Source: Bacillota bacterium (GTDB lineage: Bacteria > Bacillota > Clostridia > Acetivibrionales > DSM-2933). Taken from it: DNA of 64,000 bases. The notes under the pieces are model-generated. The model made no database searches. It worked only from the letters and a program-made list of their open reading frames with translations, and had not been told where the DNA came from. This document shows positions 54,634 through 63,865 of the stretch, piece after piece. The DNA is taken from contig JAEYYB010000138.1 in assembly GCA_023430975.1 (NCBI GenBank), positions 4,310 through 68,309 of the forward strand. The letters are read 5' to 3'. Every line of letters begins with the position of its first letter. Position 1 is the stretch's first letter. The translations under genes were made by a program, and so were the position numbers.

Positions 54634-57591
54634 TTATATACCTGTAGCTGGATAGCTTGATGTTGTTGCGTTAAAGTGTTTAGCCAATATCATTACATCC
54701 GACATGTTTATTGATGAATCGGAGTTGAGGTCGGCATCCGGTAAGTATGTTCCATCGCCTTTAACCCCACCGAAATATTTAGCCATTATAATTATATCGG
54801 ACATATTAATAGTGCCATCCTGGTTAAGGTCGCCTGCCCACATAGGAACAGGGGAAGCAGATGTACCTAAAACTTTATTACTGTCTATTACAATCTTGTT
54901 TATTTCCCTTGCTAGATAGCCTGATTTGCTTATTTTAACATCAAATGATGCTACTTTTTCCGTTATACCGCTTATTTCAAAATAACCGTTCTGGTCGGTT
55001 GTAGCGGAGTGGCCTATACCAACCAGCTCAACCTTGAAGCCGGCTTTAACTGTTTTCCCTGCTTCAGAATTATATGTGAAATCAGGTGCTATGTAACCTG
55101 ATAGCTTATTGCCTTGTACAGGGCCTGTAGGAGTAGGTGTTGGTGAAGTAGGTTTGGTAGGGGTAGGTGATACCGCTGTACCGTTTGGCTCGCCGTATAC
55201 AATACCTCTTCCGTTGGTTGCCACAAAAACACGTCCGTAAACTCTTAGATCTCCTGTAATTGAGTAGTTTATTGAACCATACTGGTGTTGGTCGTCATTT
55301 ACTCTTATCCAGTTCTTAGCCATATCATCAGAACGGTATACGGCATATAAGCCATCTGTTTCACCGCATATATAAATAGCAAGATAATCTTCACCGGCTT
55401 TTGCTTTACCAAAGCCAACTACATCACATCTTGTAACACCATTAACTTTATTAATTGTTTTACCACCATCAGTTGTGTATGAAAGACCTTCCGTAGGGCC
55501 TGGAATCCACACATGGCCTTCTTTACCCGGAACTGCTTTGATTTTTGCAGAAGCAGCATCCAGACCTGTCTTTACAGCTTTGAATGTTAGCCCGCCGTCA
55601 TCACTTACATAGAAAGTATTTTTTGCATATCCATAGAATACTTTTGGATTAACTCTATCTGAACAAATATTTGCACCTGCAGGAAGTGTGCTTACTGCCT
55701 TCCAGCCACCGTTTACATAGCATATAACTCCCTGACTTGTACTTGGTGACCATACAAATGTCGAACCGTCAGCAGATACTGCTACAGTACCACCCTGTAC
55801 AATGTCATCTGCATTAGTTGAAGGGAATGTATAGCTGACATTTGGTTGAACTTCAGACCATGTTTTACCACCATCTTTTGAAATAGCAACACTCTTTTTG
55901 AGCATTTCGTATTGTTCTTTATCATTATTACCCACTCTTACTATGGTTTTTGGATTGAGCTCCGCATAATCAAGACCTGTAGTGCTAATAAATCTAGGAT
56001 TTGTCATCATCATATCCGGGCCTTTTGTTAAATCTTCGTGTACGAACCCGCAGATATCGCCAACGCCGCTTACTAATTCAACACCATTAATTGGTGGACA
56101 GATCAGACTTAATACTGCGGTTTCTTCAACTCCCATACCCATAACTTCAATATTTACATATTTACCTTTATCCCAGTCGGTCAAATTCTTTGTACCATAA
56201 ATAGTAGCACCTGTTCCATACATCATTTCATCTGAATCAAAAGGATTAATTGCAAGGGCACTCATCATCCAGCCAAGTTTTGGTGCAGGATTATCCATTA
56301 TATCCATACCAGTCACCAAACCGCCGCTTGCTGCGTTTATCTCTTTTCCAAATGTAAGCCAGGGTGCTTTTGAAATATCCATAGTATATTTCATATCCCT
56401 TGATGGCCAATTACCCATTTTCCATATTGGATCCCATGTTTCTCCTGCATCCCTTGAGCGGAAGATAAAGTTATCAGGCCACCAGGATTGAAGTGATGAT
56501 ATTATAAGTGTATCTTGGTTCTGTGCATCAATACTTAAACCACAATATCCATAATAGTTTTCATATTTTGGGGATCCATCCCAGTTATAGTCTGACGGAG
56601 GAGTTATATCTGTCCATTTTCCTGAATTTGTATCATATTTGTAAACTGCACCGTCATCAGCTTGATAAGGGCCACCTCTATCACAATATGTGACAAACAT
56701 AATTCCCTTGTTATTTATAGCTGCATGATGGGGGATACCAATTTTCAAGGCTTTACTGTTGTGCTGTTTAAAAGTACTTTCAGTTGGCTGACCTTCAACG
56801 GGTTTCCATGTTACACCTGCATCATGGCTTACATATAACGGATTCTTTTTATCGGCAACACCAACATAAATGTCCTTTGTTGGAGTACCTTTAGTACCTT
56901 TAAATGAATCAAAAGTTACAAAACACAATCCCAAATTGTCAGATGAATATTCGAAATTCGGATCTTCAACATAGTTTCCGACGTTTGTGAAACTGCTGAC
57001 CTTTGCCCATGTCTTACCGTAGTCTGTACTCTTCCACAAACCTTTACCGCTTCTTGCAGCAAAATATAATATGTTATTGCTGTTAGGATCAACCATCAAA
57101 CGCTCACCAACTGAACGTCCGGGCATATTTCCACCGAATTTAAACGGCAGCTCAGTCCTTTCCCATGTTTTACCGTAATCGCTGGAACGCAGAATGTATC
57201 CGTTCATTGTTGTCCAGCTGTTTGTATATGTACCTGCTGCTATATAAACTCTTTTTGGATCAATTGGATCTGTGGCTATACTTTCACATCCTAAAAGGTT
57301 CCACTCATCCGGTGATACCCAGTCAGTTAAGGGTTCCCATTCTAATGTTGTCTTATTTCTTATATATGCTCCTCCCATGTCGGTACGAGCATAAACAAGG
57401 CCTTTCTCTGTGGGGTTATAGACAATACCGCAAACATATCCGCCTCCGCCGCCAATCTTAACATTATTCCATTTGTAGGGCTGGGTTACAACAGCTGATG
57501 TCTTCATTGCAGGGAATGTCGCACATATAACAGTCAGTGCAAGCAATAAAGATATCAGATTCTTAAAACTCTTTTTTTTTACATGGTTCAT
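54634..57591 (-). CDS. Cellulosomal GH74 xyloglucanase with X-module and dockerin
   Basis: 985 residues: signal peptide (about 1-33), GH74 double seven-bladed propeller (about 36-800) with the catalytic Asp71 in YARTDMGGAY and Asp512 in SGVGDICGF, and several sialidase-type repeats (SSDYGKTWE, SKDGGKTWSEV). Then a TPT linker, an X-module (about 833-917, LSGYIAPDFTY to ISKSGYLAREINKI) and a dockerin (about 919-980; DLNQDGTINMSD, DLNSDSSINMSD). GH74 cleaves xyloglucan. Start ATG with GGAGG about 10 bases upstream. It lies 125 bases downstream of the CBM3-bearing RsgI on the same strand and is flanked on both sides by family B repeats. Confidence 0.96.
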   Translation of the reverse strand: MNHVKKKSFKNLISLLLALTVICATFPAMKTSAVVTQPYKWNNVKIGGGGGYVCGIVYNPTEKGLVYARTDMGGAYIRNKTTLEWEPLTDWVSPDEWNLLGCESIATDPIDPKRVYIAAGTYTNSWTTMNGYILRSSDYGKTWERTELPFKFGGNMPGRSVGERLMVDPNSNNILYFAARSGKGLWKSTDYGKTWAKVSSFTNVGNYVEDPNFEYSSDNLGLCFVTFDSFKGTKGTPTKDIYVGVADKKNPLYVSHDAGVTWKPVEGQPTESTFKQHNSKALKIGIPHHAAINNKGIMFVTYCDRGGPYQADDGAVYKYDTNSGKWTDITPPSDYNWDGSPKYENYYGYCGLSIDAQNQDTLIISSLQSWWPDNFIFRSRDAGETWDPIWKMGNWPSRDMKYTMDISKAPWLTFGKEINAASGGLVTGMDIMDNPAPKLGWMMSALAINPFDSDEMMYGTGATIYGTKNLTDWDKGKYVNIEVMGMGVEETAVLSLICPPINGVELVSGVGDICGFVHEDLTKGPDMMMTNPRFISTTGLDYAELNPKTIVRVGNNDKEQYEMLKKSVAISKDGGKTWSEVQPNVSYTFPSTNADDIVQGGTVAVSADGSTFVWSPSTSQGVICYVNGGWKAVSTLPAGANICSDRVNPKVFYGYAKNTFYVSDDGGLTFKAVKTGLDAASAKIKAVPGKEGHVWIPGPTEGLSYTTDGGKTINKVNGVTRCDVVGFGKAKAGEDYLAIYICGETDGLYAVYRSDDMAKNWIRVNDDQHQYGSINYSITGDLRVYGRVFVATNGRGIVYGEPNGTAVSPTPTKPTSPTPTPTGPVQGNKLSGYIAPDFTYNSEAGKTVKAGFKVELVGIGHSATTDQNGYFEISGITEKVASFDVKISKSGYLAREINKIVIDSNKVLGTSASPVPMWAGDLNQDGTINMSDIIIMAKYFGGVKGDGTYLPDADLNSDSSINMSDVMILAKHFNATTSSYPATGI

Positions 57592-57623
57592 CTTGAATAC
57601 CTCCTAATTTCTAAATTTTTAAC

Positions 57624-57700
57624 TGTGGGAAATTATGGTGTATTCTACACCACAATTTTTCACAACAATGTTGAAAAATCACATCGTGATTTTGTTTATA
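57624..57700 (+). repeat. Family B repeat, copy 3
   Basis: About 77 bases between rsgI and GH74. Three small hairpins are clear in this copy: ggtgta-ttc-tacacc, caaca-at-gttg and aatcac-atc-gtgatt. Because GH74 is on the other strand, the element would be in its 5' leader. Confidence 0.78.
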
Positions 57701-57715
57701 TAATAGTTAAGGCAC

Positions 57716-59284
57716 CTAATTGGGTTCTTTTCCCCATACAAGCACATCGGAGATGTAGGCAGTAATCTTATCCTGAACAGTGAAATCCTTTGCCTCAGCA
57801 TCAAAGGAATAATCATTATCCTGTTCAAAATAGCCCCAATCTTCCTGGGTAATTGAGCCAAATGCATACACTTCTTTGTTGGGAAGCAGGGTGCCTTTAT
57901 CAAAGTATACCTCCAGATAATGATCTGTCCCTGTTGCTGGGGAGTGGCTTTCAAATTTCCCATGAACATCGGTTTTTTCTCCATGACTGAAGTAATATGA
58001 TGAATATATGGGCTTGGAATCCCCTTCTTTAGTGAAATAGTATCTTATCTTCAGGTCTTTTAAATTTATTGCGTCGGAGCCTGTATTTGTAACTTTAAAA
58101 TCCAAACTGATTCCCTGAGTGCGATTTAGTTTATCTCTGTTGTAAAACTCCAGCTTCACACTATTTGATCCGTTCTTTGCAGAATTATTTTTACCGGTAG
58201 TGCTGCTGGAAGGCGTAGCATTTACATCGGATGCTTTAACCTTCGAAGGAGCAGGAGTATTGCTGCCTTGCATTTGTGTAGCTTTCGCAGGTGTATTGGT
58301 ATATATAATTGATGGCTGTTTTGGAGTTGGTGATAAAATCTGTGTTGCAGGTTTCGGCGTAGATGTTGGAACAGTCATTGAAGCATCTGCCTTTTTGGAA
58401 GGCTGACTGGAGTTTGTGGTATTTTTGTTAGTATTTGGGATTGTGGGTAACGAGCCTTCTTTATCAGCATTAAATAAGCCTGATAACTCCGCCAGCTGAT
58501 TAACAGGGGTATCGGTTAAGCTGGATTTGTTTAATTGGCTTCCGTTCTCAATGGCTTTCAAATATAAATAATATTTTCCCATGGATGTATTATTTCTTGA
58601 CGAAGCTTCTTTATCGGATGAAGCAAGACTTAAGGCTTCACTTCTTATTTTCAGTTTTTGGCTTTTGGCAATGATATCAACTTTTTTCTGACTATTTGAC
58701 AGAAGAGAATTTACAGCAACTTCATCATCAGAATCATTTAATGCTGCTGAGAGTAAGACGAAATTCTCTGATTTTTTATCTATAACACCAATGGAAATGA
58801 GCTTTTCAATATATTCGCCCAGTGCCTGATTTACAGGTTTACCGCACAGGCCAAGGTCATCAATCACTCCTATGGAATCATTATTAAGAGCAACAACGTT
58901 TACAACTTTAAGGTCTTTATCAAATTCAAATTCGGTACTTGGATTCACATCAACATCAATATACCCATATATTGGGACTGCGAAAGGACTGTATACTTTT
59001 ATCAAAACCAGAGCAGCAATCAGTACAGCTGCTGCTGCAGATAAAAAGGGAAAGAGTTTATGCTTTATATTTCTGTGAGACAAAACGTCTGAAAGCCTGA
59101 ACTTTACAGTATGCCCAATTTTCATATGGTTTTTACGGCGAATGAAAATAAACCGGCCTTTTGAGTCTAGTACAACAGCCTCACTGTCAGACATTTCATA
59201 AACTATTCCTATATCATAGTTGTCATCTTGTGCACTATCTATTGAATTTTCCATATCATATTCAATAGTACCGCTGTGCTTCAT
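57716..59284 (-). CDS. rsgI: Anti-sigma factor RsgI with CBM3 sensor (pair 3)
   Basis: 522 residues: RsgI_N (about 20-70, IGIVYEMSDSEAVVLDSKG), membrane helix (about 80-100), juxtamembrane domain (about 103-245, IYGYIDVDVNPSTEFEFD), Ser/Thr/Pro/Lys-rich linker (about 270-370) and a C-terminal CBM3 (about 372-522; KLEFYNRDKLNRTQGISLDF to DVLVWGKEPN). CBM3 on RsgI senses cellulose. The start overlaps the SigI stop by one base (TAATG), which implies translational coupling. GH74 follows downstream and may be part of the regulon or even the transcript. Confidence 0.94.
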   Translation of the reverse strand: MKHSGTIEYDMENSIDSAQDDNYDIGIVYEMSDSEAVVLDSKGRFIFIRRKNHMKIGHTVKFRLSDVLSHRNIKHKLFPFLSAAAAVLIAALVLIKVYSPFAVPIYGYIDVDVNPSTEFEFDKDLKVVNVVALNNDSIGVIDDLGLCGKPVNQALGEYIEKLISIGVIDKKSENFVLLSAALNDSDDEVAVNSLLSNSQKKVDIIAKSQKLKIRSEALSLASSDKEASSRNNTSMGKYYLYLKAIENGSQLNKSSLTDTPVNQLAELSGLFNADKEGSLPTIPNTNKNTTNSSQPSKKADASMTVPTSTPKPATQILSPTPKQPSIIYTNTPAKATQMQGSNTPAPSKVKASDVNATPSSSTTGKNNSAKNGSNSVKLEFYNRDKLNRTQGISLDFKVTNTGSDAINLKDLKIRYYFTKEGDSKPIYSSYYFSHGEKTDVHGKFESHSPATGTDHYLEVYFDKGTLLPNKEVYAFGSITQEDWGYFEQDNDYSFDAEAKDFTVQDKITAYISDVLVWGKEPN

Positions 59285-60048
59285 TAGCTTATCTCCTCCT
59301 CCGCATACTTGAAAATCCTCTTGGATATTTCAAGATTACTTTTTAAAATTATTGAAACAGCAATTATGTATTTTCTGTTGTTCTCAATCGTTCTTCTATG
59401 GACATTTACCTTTTTTAGGAGTTCATTTCTAGGTATGTGTTTATTTTTCTTCAACTTTTCGAAAAGCTGAGCGTCATTGGCAAGTATTCTTGCTATACTT
59501 ATACAAAGCCTGCGGGAGTCGTCATGCTTTGGAGAACTTACAGCAAGATCCGCGATTGTGATGCCATATTTCTTTAGCTCATGCCTCAAGGCATCAATTT
59601 CTTCGCTTGCCTCAATATTTTCATAATTGTAATGGGAGTCGGAAGTTAGATATTTTTCTTCAAATGCATCATATTCATCTATACTGGAGAAAGGGTAAAC
59701 TGTATTGTTTTTTTTATTTTTCCGCAAAAAATCAATTATACGACTTTTTATTACCTGTTCTGAAAACATGAAAAAATTAGATCCTTTATTAAGATCAAAT
59801 TTATTTATAGATTCATTAAAAGCTTCCATACCAATACTAAACTCATCATGGTTATCTTCGTTTATAAATTTTCCCACAACTGTTGATACAACCCTGAATA
59901 TAAAAGGCTTATGGTCAAGTATGAAGCTTTCTCTTAAATTACCATCCCCTCTTTTAATTTTTACAAGTATTTCGAGCAAGGAGTTATCTCGAGAATCTCC
60001 AGTTTTCTCAACTTTTCTATTTAGATTGAATATACTTGAGATAGCCAA
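59284..60048 (-). CDS. sigI: Alternative sigma factor SigI (pair 3)
   Basis: 254 residues with the SigI features LVKIKRGDGNLRESFILDHKPFI, DEFSIGMEAFNESI, SSPKHDDSRRLCISIARIL and RRTIENNRKYIIAVSIILKS. TTG start; GGAAGGGAG lies about 10 bases upstream, somewhat far. Coupled to rsgI by a one-base overlap. A possible SigI-type promoter lies about 35 bases upstream, which would allow auto-activation. Confidence 0.93.
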   Translation of the reverse strand: MAISSIFNLNRKVEKTGDSRDNSLLEILVKIKRGDGNLRESFILDHKPFIFRVVSTVVGKFINEDNHDEFSIGMEAFNESINKFDLNKGSNFFMFSEQVIKSRIIDFLRKNKKNNTVYPFSSIDEYDAFEEKYLTSDSHYNYENIEASEEIDALRHELKKYGITIADLAVSSPKHDDSRRLCISIARILANDAQLFEKLKKNKHIPRNELLKKVNVHRRTIENNRKYIIAVSIILKSNLEISKRIFKYAEEEIS

Positions 60049-60079
60049 GAAAAATCAAACTCCCTTCCTAGTATAGTGT

Positions 60080-60107
60080 TTCGGAGTATAGTATGTTTTT
60101 TGTGTGG
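60080..60107 (-). promoter_or_regulatory. Possible SigI-type autoregulatory promoter
   Basis: On the minus strand CCACAC (60107-60102), 18 bases, then CGAA (60083-60080) ahead of sigI pair 3. The -10 fits the SigI pattern; the -35 fits only loosely. Confidence 0.25.
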
Positions 60108-60162
60108 CTTGTTTATAAAATTAAAAAGATATGCAGGAGGAAAACAAAGAGATGCAATTTTA

Positions 60163-60525
60163 TCAGGACATTGACTCAAGTATATTCATAAACTCACTTT
60201 GGGAGATATAATTAGTCTGTTTATACATGCTACCATTCTTGTAAAAACGGATATAGGGTATGTTAAAATTCTTCCAGCGAGTTTCTTTAAAGTTTTTAAA
60301 CGCATAAAAATAATCGGTTTTATTATAAACAAGCTCATATATATCAATATTTTTGTCTGTCTGTATGGAATAAACCCAACTTTTCATATCGATCCATTGG
60401 GGACACCAATCCTGTGTCATGATTACTATGACTATATTCTGGGAGCTTATAACGTCCCTGCCGAATTCACCGTTTTTTATAGCACTTAACGATTGATCTT
60501 TTGTAATGCTTGTGTTTCGAATCAT
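60163..60525 (-). CDS. Thioredoxin-fold protein with a single active-site Cys
   Basis: About 120 residues from ATG 60525, which has GGAAGG seven bases upstream. The fold is thioredoxin-like: a strand IVIVIMTQDWCPQWIDM with the active site at its end, a mid segment, and a cis-Pro region (FNIPYIRFYKNG). The usual CxxC is WCPQW here, so the second Cys is missing and a normal dithiol exchange is unlikely; a peroxiredoxin-like, glutathionylation or structural role is possible. It is alone on its strand. Confidence 0.65.
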   Translation of the reverse strand: MIRNTSITKDQSLSAIKNGEFGRDVISSQNIVIVIMTQDWCPQWIDMKSWVYSIQTDKNIDIYELVYNKTDYFYAFKNFKETRWKNFNIPYIRFYKNGSMYKQTNYISQSEFMNILESMS

Positions 60526-60693
60526 ATAGTACCTTCCTAATCGCAAATTTATATTGTAAATATGTAATTATATTTTACTCTTTAAAGTAACAATAATCAA
60601 CAAAAAGCAACATATTGTACTGGAAAATAAAAAACAGTAATATTCGAGTTTATTTCTTTTCAAAATGTGTAATAAAGTTTATAATTATGTAAC

Positions 60694-60736
60694 TATAGTA
60701 AAAGTGCTAATAATCTTACATTTATCAATTTTACTA
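60694..60736 (+). repeat. Short derivative of family A repeat
   Basis: tagtaaaagtgctaataatc on to ttacattt, then closing directly with ttttacta. A shortened element next to the full copy that follows. Confidence 0.65.
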
Positions 60737-60838
60737 TATGAAAAGTGAATAATCTTTTACATTTGTCTATCGCAAATTCCGTGAAAACCGTTCGTTATTT
60801 GCTCTGACAAATGTAAGATCATTAACACTTTTCATATA
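60736..60838 (+). repeat. Family A palindromic repeat, copy 11
   Basis: About 103 bases of the 'tatgaaaag' subfamily at both ends, core ccgtgaaaaccgttcgttat, ends cttttcatata. It lies directly next to the short derivative. Confidence 0.92.
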
Positions 60839-60852
60839 TATTAGAAGATTAA

Positions 60853-60880
60853 TTGCTTTAATATGTTTATTTTGTATAAA
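60853..60880 (+). promoter_or_regulatory. Candidate sigma-A promoter of the LTA-synthase-like gene
   Basis: TTGCTT (60853-60858), 16 bases, TATAAA (60875-60880), 24 bases before the ATG, located just after the repeat. Confidence 0.4.
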
Positions 60881-60903
60881 GAGTTTTATTAGGGGAGTGT
60901 ATA

Positions 60904-62775
60904 ATGAAGGGCATAAATAAAATGGTAATTGATATTTGGAAATTTATAAAAAGGATTGGCAAATGGTGTGGTGAATTTACGATTAAAGAAATTTGTTTTT
61001 TATATACCTTTTTAGCCATCGCATTTAAATCGGTAGTTTTTCTTGGATATGTAAAGGGTCCGAACTTTTCAGAAGTGAATATAATAAAAGGGTTATCAAC
61101 TATATATTTTCCGCTTTTCTTTGTCTTTTTCATATTGGTTATTTTGGCAGGATGTTTTCTGTTTAAGGGGATAGGTAGGGGTATATACCTTTTTATAACA
61201 AACGTCTTTATATCAGTATTATTTATTATTGATATTTTATATTTCAGGGCGTTTGAGAAATTTGTAACTCCTCATATGTTAAAGGAGATAGGAAACCTTG
61301 ATAACCTGTCCGATTCCGTCATATCATTTTTTAGTGCAGGGGATATACTATTATTTATAGATATTCCGATTATGCTATTTATAATAGTATGGCTGCGGAA
61401 AAAGCTATTTACATCAAGTGTTAAACCCATTGTTTTTTCTGTATTATTTTTGATTTCAGCCGGATATTTGCTGCATATCCCTTTTAAAACCAAGGTTTTG
61501 GGACTTAAGGACAAATATTCATTCATTTTTGATGTCACCTGGAGGCCTGATCTTACATTTAAGAGGTTATCACCCATTGGATACCATATAAATGACCTTA
61601 TAGTGTATTACAATGATTGTAAAACGGTTAAACTGAGCCAGGCAGAGGTTAAGGAGATAAAAGACTGGTACGATGCCAAGAATGAGAATCTTCCGGTTAA
61701 TAAATATAAAGGTATGTTTAAAGGCAAAAACCTTATATTTATTCAGGTTGAGTCACTTGAAAACTTTGTTCTGAACAGAAAGGTATATGGACAGGAAATA
61801 ACCCCTAACCTTAACAGGCTCATGAAAAACAGTATTTTTTTAAATCATGTAGAGGAGCAGGTAAATATGGGGACCAGCTCTGATTCAGATTTCATGGTAA
61901 ATACCTCTATCTATCCCGTAAGAAGGGGAAGCACATTCTTCAGGTATCCTGATAATTACTATAACTCACTGCCTTTGCAGCTTGAAAAGATAGGATATTC
62001 AACTACCGCAATACATCCTGATAAGGGAAGCTATTGGAATTGGATGAGAGCACTTAAATCCATTGGATTCCAAAAATGTATAGACTCGTCCCAATTTGAT
62101 ATAGACGAGATAATAGGCTTAGGGATTAGTGACGGATCTTTTTTTAAGCAGGTTAAGCCTATAATACTAAAACAAAAACAGCCTTTTTATACATTTATGG
62201 TTACCTTGTCCAGTCATGGACCATTTAGCCTTCCTAAAGAGTATAAATCAATGACAATTCCTGTGGATATTGACAAAACAAGGTTGGGAGGGTATTTTCA
62301 GTCTGTTCATTATACCGACAAACAGATAGGCAATTTCATAGATGAGCTGGGTAGGGCAGGTATGCTGGAGAATACCGTGATTGCTTTAGGTGGTGATCAT
62401 TGTGGTGTTCATAAGTTTTATAGGTATGATATTGTAAGCATGAAAAATAAAGAGGATTGGTGGATGGAAAACTACAACTATATTCCTTTTATGATCTATA
62501 GTAAGGGTAGTAAAGGAGAGACTGTGAGTGTCAGAGGTGGACAGATTGATATCATGCCTACATTGCTAAGCCTTATGGGGATAGATGAAAAGGAATATTC
62601 CAATTCTGCCATGGGTAGAAATCTGCTTAATACAAAAAGGAATTTTGTCATACTGGCAAACGGAAGCAGGGTTGGAAGCATAGATATAGATCAAAAACAA
62701 AAGGAAAGCGAAATTAAAGGGCTGGAAATAGCGGATATTATAATTAGAAGTAATTATTTTAAAGAATATAAATAG
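60904..62775 (+). CDS. LTA-synthase-family membrane sulfatase
   Basis: 623 residues: five N-terminal membrane helices (about 28-48, 62-85, 95-118, 140-160 and 175-192), then an extracellular sulfatase-type domain (about 250-600). Key residues: Glu in FIQVESLENF, the catalytic Thr in NMGTSSDSDFM, SSHGPFSLP and GGDHCGVH for metal binding. LtaS-like enzymes polymerise glycerol phosphate from phosphatidylglycerol onto a lipid anchor; some instead modify or prime. No paired glycosyltransferase is nearby. ATG with GGGGAG upstream. Confidence 0.9.
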   Translation: MKGINKMVIDIWKFIKRIGKWCGEFTIKEICFLYTFLAIAFKSVVFLGYVKGPNFSEVNIIKGLSTIYFPLFFVFFILVILAGCFLFKGIGRGIYLFITNVFISVLFIIDILYFRAFEKFVTPHMLKEIGNLDNLSDSVISFFSAGDILLFIDIPIMLFIIVWLRKKLFTSSVKPIVFSVLFLISAGYLLHIPFKTKVLGLKDKYSFIFDVTWRPDLTFKRLSPIGYHINDLIVYYNDCKTVKLSQAEVKEIKDWYDAKNENLPVNKYKGMFKGKNLIFIQVESLENFVLNRKVYGQEITPNLNRLMKNSIFLNHVEEQVNMGTSSDSDFMVNTSIYPVRRGSTFFRYPDNYYNSLPLQLEKIGYSTTAIHPDKGSYWNWMRALKSIGFQKCIDSSQFDIDEIIGLGISDGSFFKQVKPIILKQKQPFYTFMVTLSSHGPFSLPKEYKSMTIPVDIDKTRLGGYFQSVHYTDKQIGNFIDELGRAGMLENTVIALGGDHCGVHKFYRYDIVSMKNKEDWWMENYNYIPFMIYSKGSKGETVSVRGGQIDIMPTLLSLMGIDEKEYSNSAMGRNLLNTKRNFVILANGSRVGSIDIDQKQKESEIKGLEIADIIIRSNYFKEYK

Positions 62776-62809
62776 GATTTTATCGCAGTCTGCTAATACG
62801 ATAAAATCC
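62775..62809. terminator. Hairpin at the end of the LTA-synthase-like gene
   Basis: Perfect 11-base inverted repeat ggattttatcg / cgataaaatcc, beginning within the stop codon. It lacks a good T run, so termination strength is doubtful. Confidence 0.5.
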
Positions 62810-62843
62810 ATACAAAGAGGAATTGTGCCGATTGTGCACTTTG

Positions 62844-62943
62844 TAATGGCTAAGAAATAATATCCGATTCTCATCGTCCAAAACCCCGTTAAATCGTTCG
62901 GGATTTTGGACGATGAGAATACGAATTTATTTCTAAGGCATTA
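62844..62943. repeat. Family C palindromic repeat, full copy
   Basis: About 100 bases. Ends taatggctaagaaata / tatttctaaggcatta (imperfect) enclose a perfect 17-base stem attctcatcgtccaaaa (62867-62883) / ttttggacgatgagaat (62904-62920). Its loop ccccgttaaatcgttcggg resembles the core of family A. It ends one base before the spoIIR stop and may also act as its terminator. A collapsed copy is at 42432. Confidence 0.82.
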
Positions 62944-62944
62944 C

Positions 62945-63643
62945 TTATTTCTTGAACACTTTATTAAAAAATGATGAGATCTTTATTTTGGAACCATTAA
63001 CAAATTCCATAACTTTAAACTTTACTTTTACTGGGATATCATCATTGTTAGTTGATGTGATAACCTGATATTCGTCTTCCGACATGCAATTTTTAAGTTT
63101 TACCTTTACATCATCGGGTACGGTTCCATGGGTTGCATCAACAAAGCATAATGGAGGAAACAGCACACACCACCAGTTAGCTCCTTCACCTGTACCTATT
63201 ACTATTCTCAGCGCCTCATAATTGCCGGCCGGTAAAGCAATATCACCGTACGTCTTTGTTGGGAAAGGAAAATTACCAAGCATTGACTTTACAGGATAGT
63301 TTTTACCCCATCTTAATACCTCTTCTTTTGCTATGGAGGTTATTTTGTCCATGTCTTTGTTGAGAATATCTTTTGCATCTTTAAGGCTTGAATCAAGCTT
63401 TAGGTTTTCTTTCATATATTTCAATACAACATCCCGCACACTTCTCTTAAGTGCCTGATCTTCAGGTGTATCGCTATTGGCTATCACATGGAGCCTGATA
63501 ATATCATCAGACAGATTTTTGTTAAATTCATCAGAATAAGAGTTACATATAAGTAGCGAAATAAGAATCAAAAGTGCCAGGATGCTTGATGTCAACTTTA
63601 TAGCCGGTCTCAATCTGGAATTAAATAATACAATTCTTTTCAT
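62945..63643 (-). CDS. spoIIR: Stage II sporulation protein R
   Basis: 232 residues, normal length: N-terminal signal or membrane helix (about 13-33), then the conserved IIRLHVIANSDTPEDQALKRSVRDVVLKYM motif and GNFPFPTKTYGDIALPAGNYEALRIVIG, GANWWCVLFPPLCFVD. SpoIIR is made in the forespore and triggers SpoIIGA to process pro-sigma-E in the mother cell, so the organism can sporulate. ATG preceded by AGGGGG. Confidence 0.95.
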   Translation of the reverse strand: MKRIVLFNSRLRPAIKLTSSILALLILISLLICNSYSDEFNKNLSDDIIRLHVIANSDTPEDQALKRSVRDVVLKYMKENLKLDSSLKDAKDILNKDMDKITSIAKEEVLRWGKNYPVKSMLGNFPFPTKTYGDIALPAGNYEALRIVIGTGEGANWWCVLFPPLCFVDATHGTVPDDVKVKLKNCMSEDEYQVITSTNNDDIPVKVKFKVMEFVNGSKIKISSFFNKVFKK

Positions 63644-63865
63644 TGTAAAATCCCCCTAAAATATTATGTATATCTTTAATTTTCATAAGTTAACTTATTT
63701 AGCTTTGTATAAATAAGTATTGTCAAAACTAATAAAGATTATACTTTATAGAAAATAATTCAATACACCTGGGAAATGGCGAGTTTACAAACTTTTATAC
63801 ATATTGGAAATAAATATATGCATATGAAACAAAATAATCAAGTTATTATGCAACTTAAATGTAGT

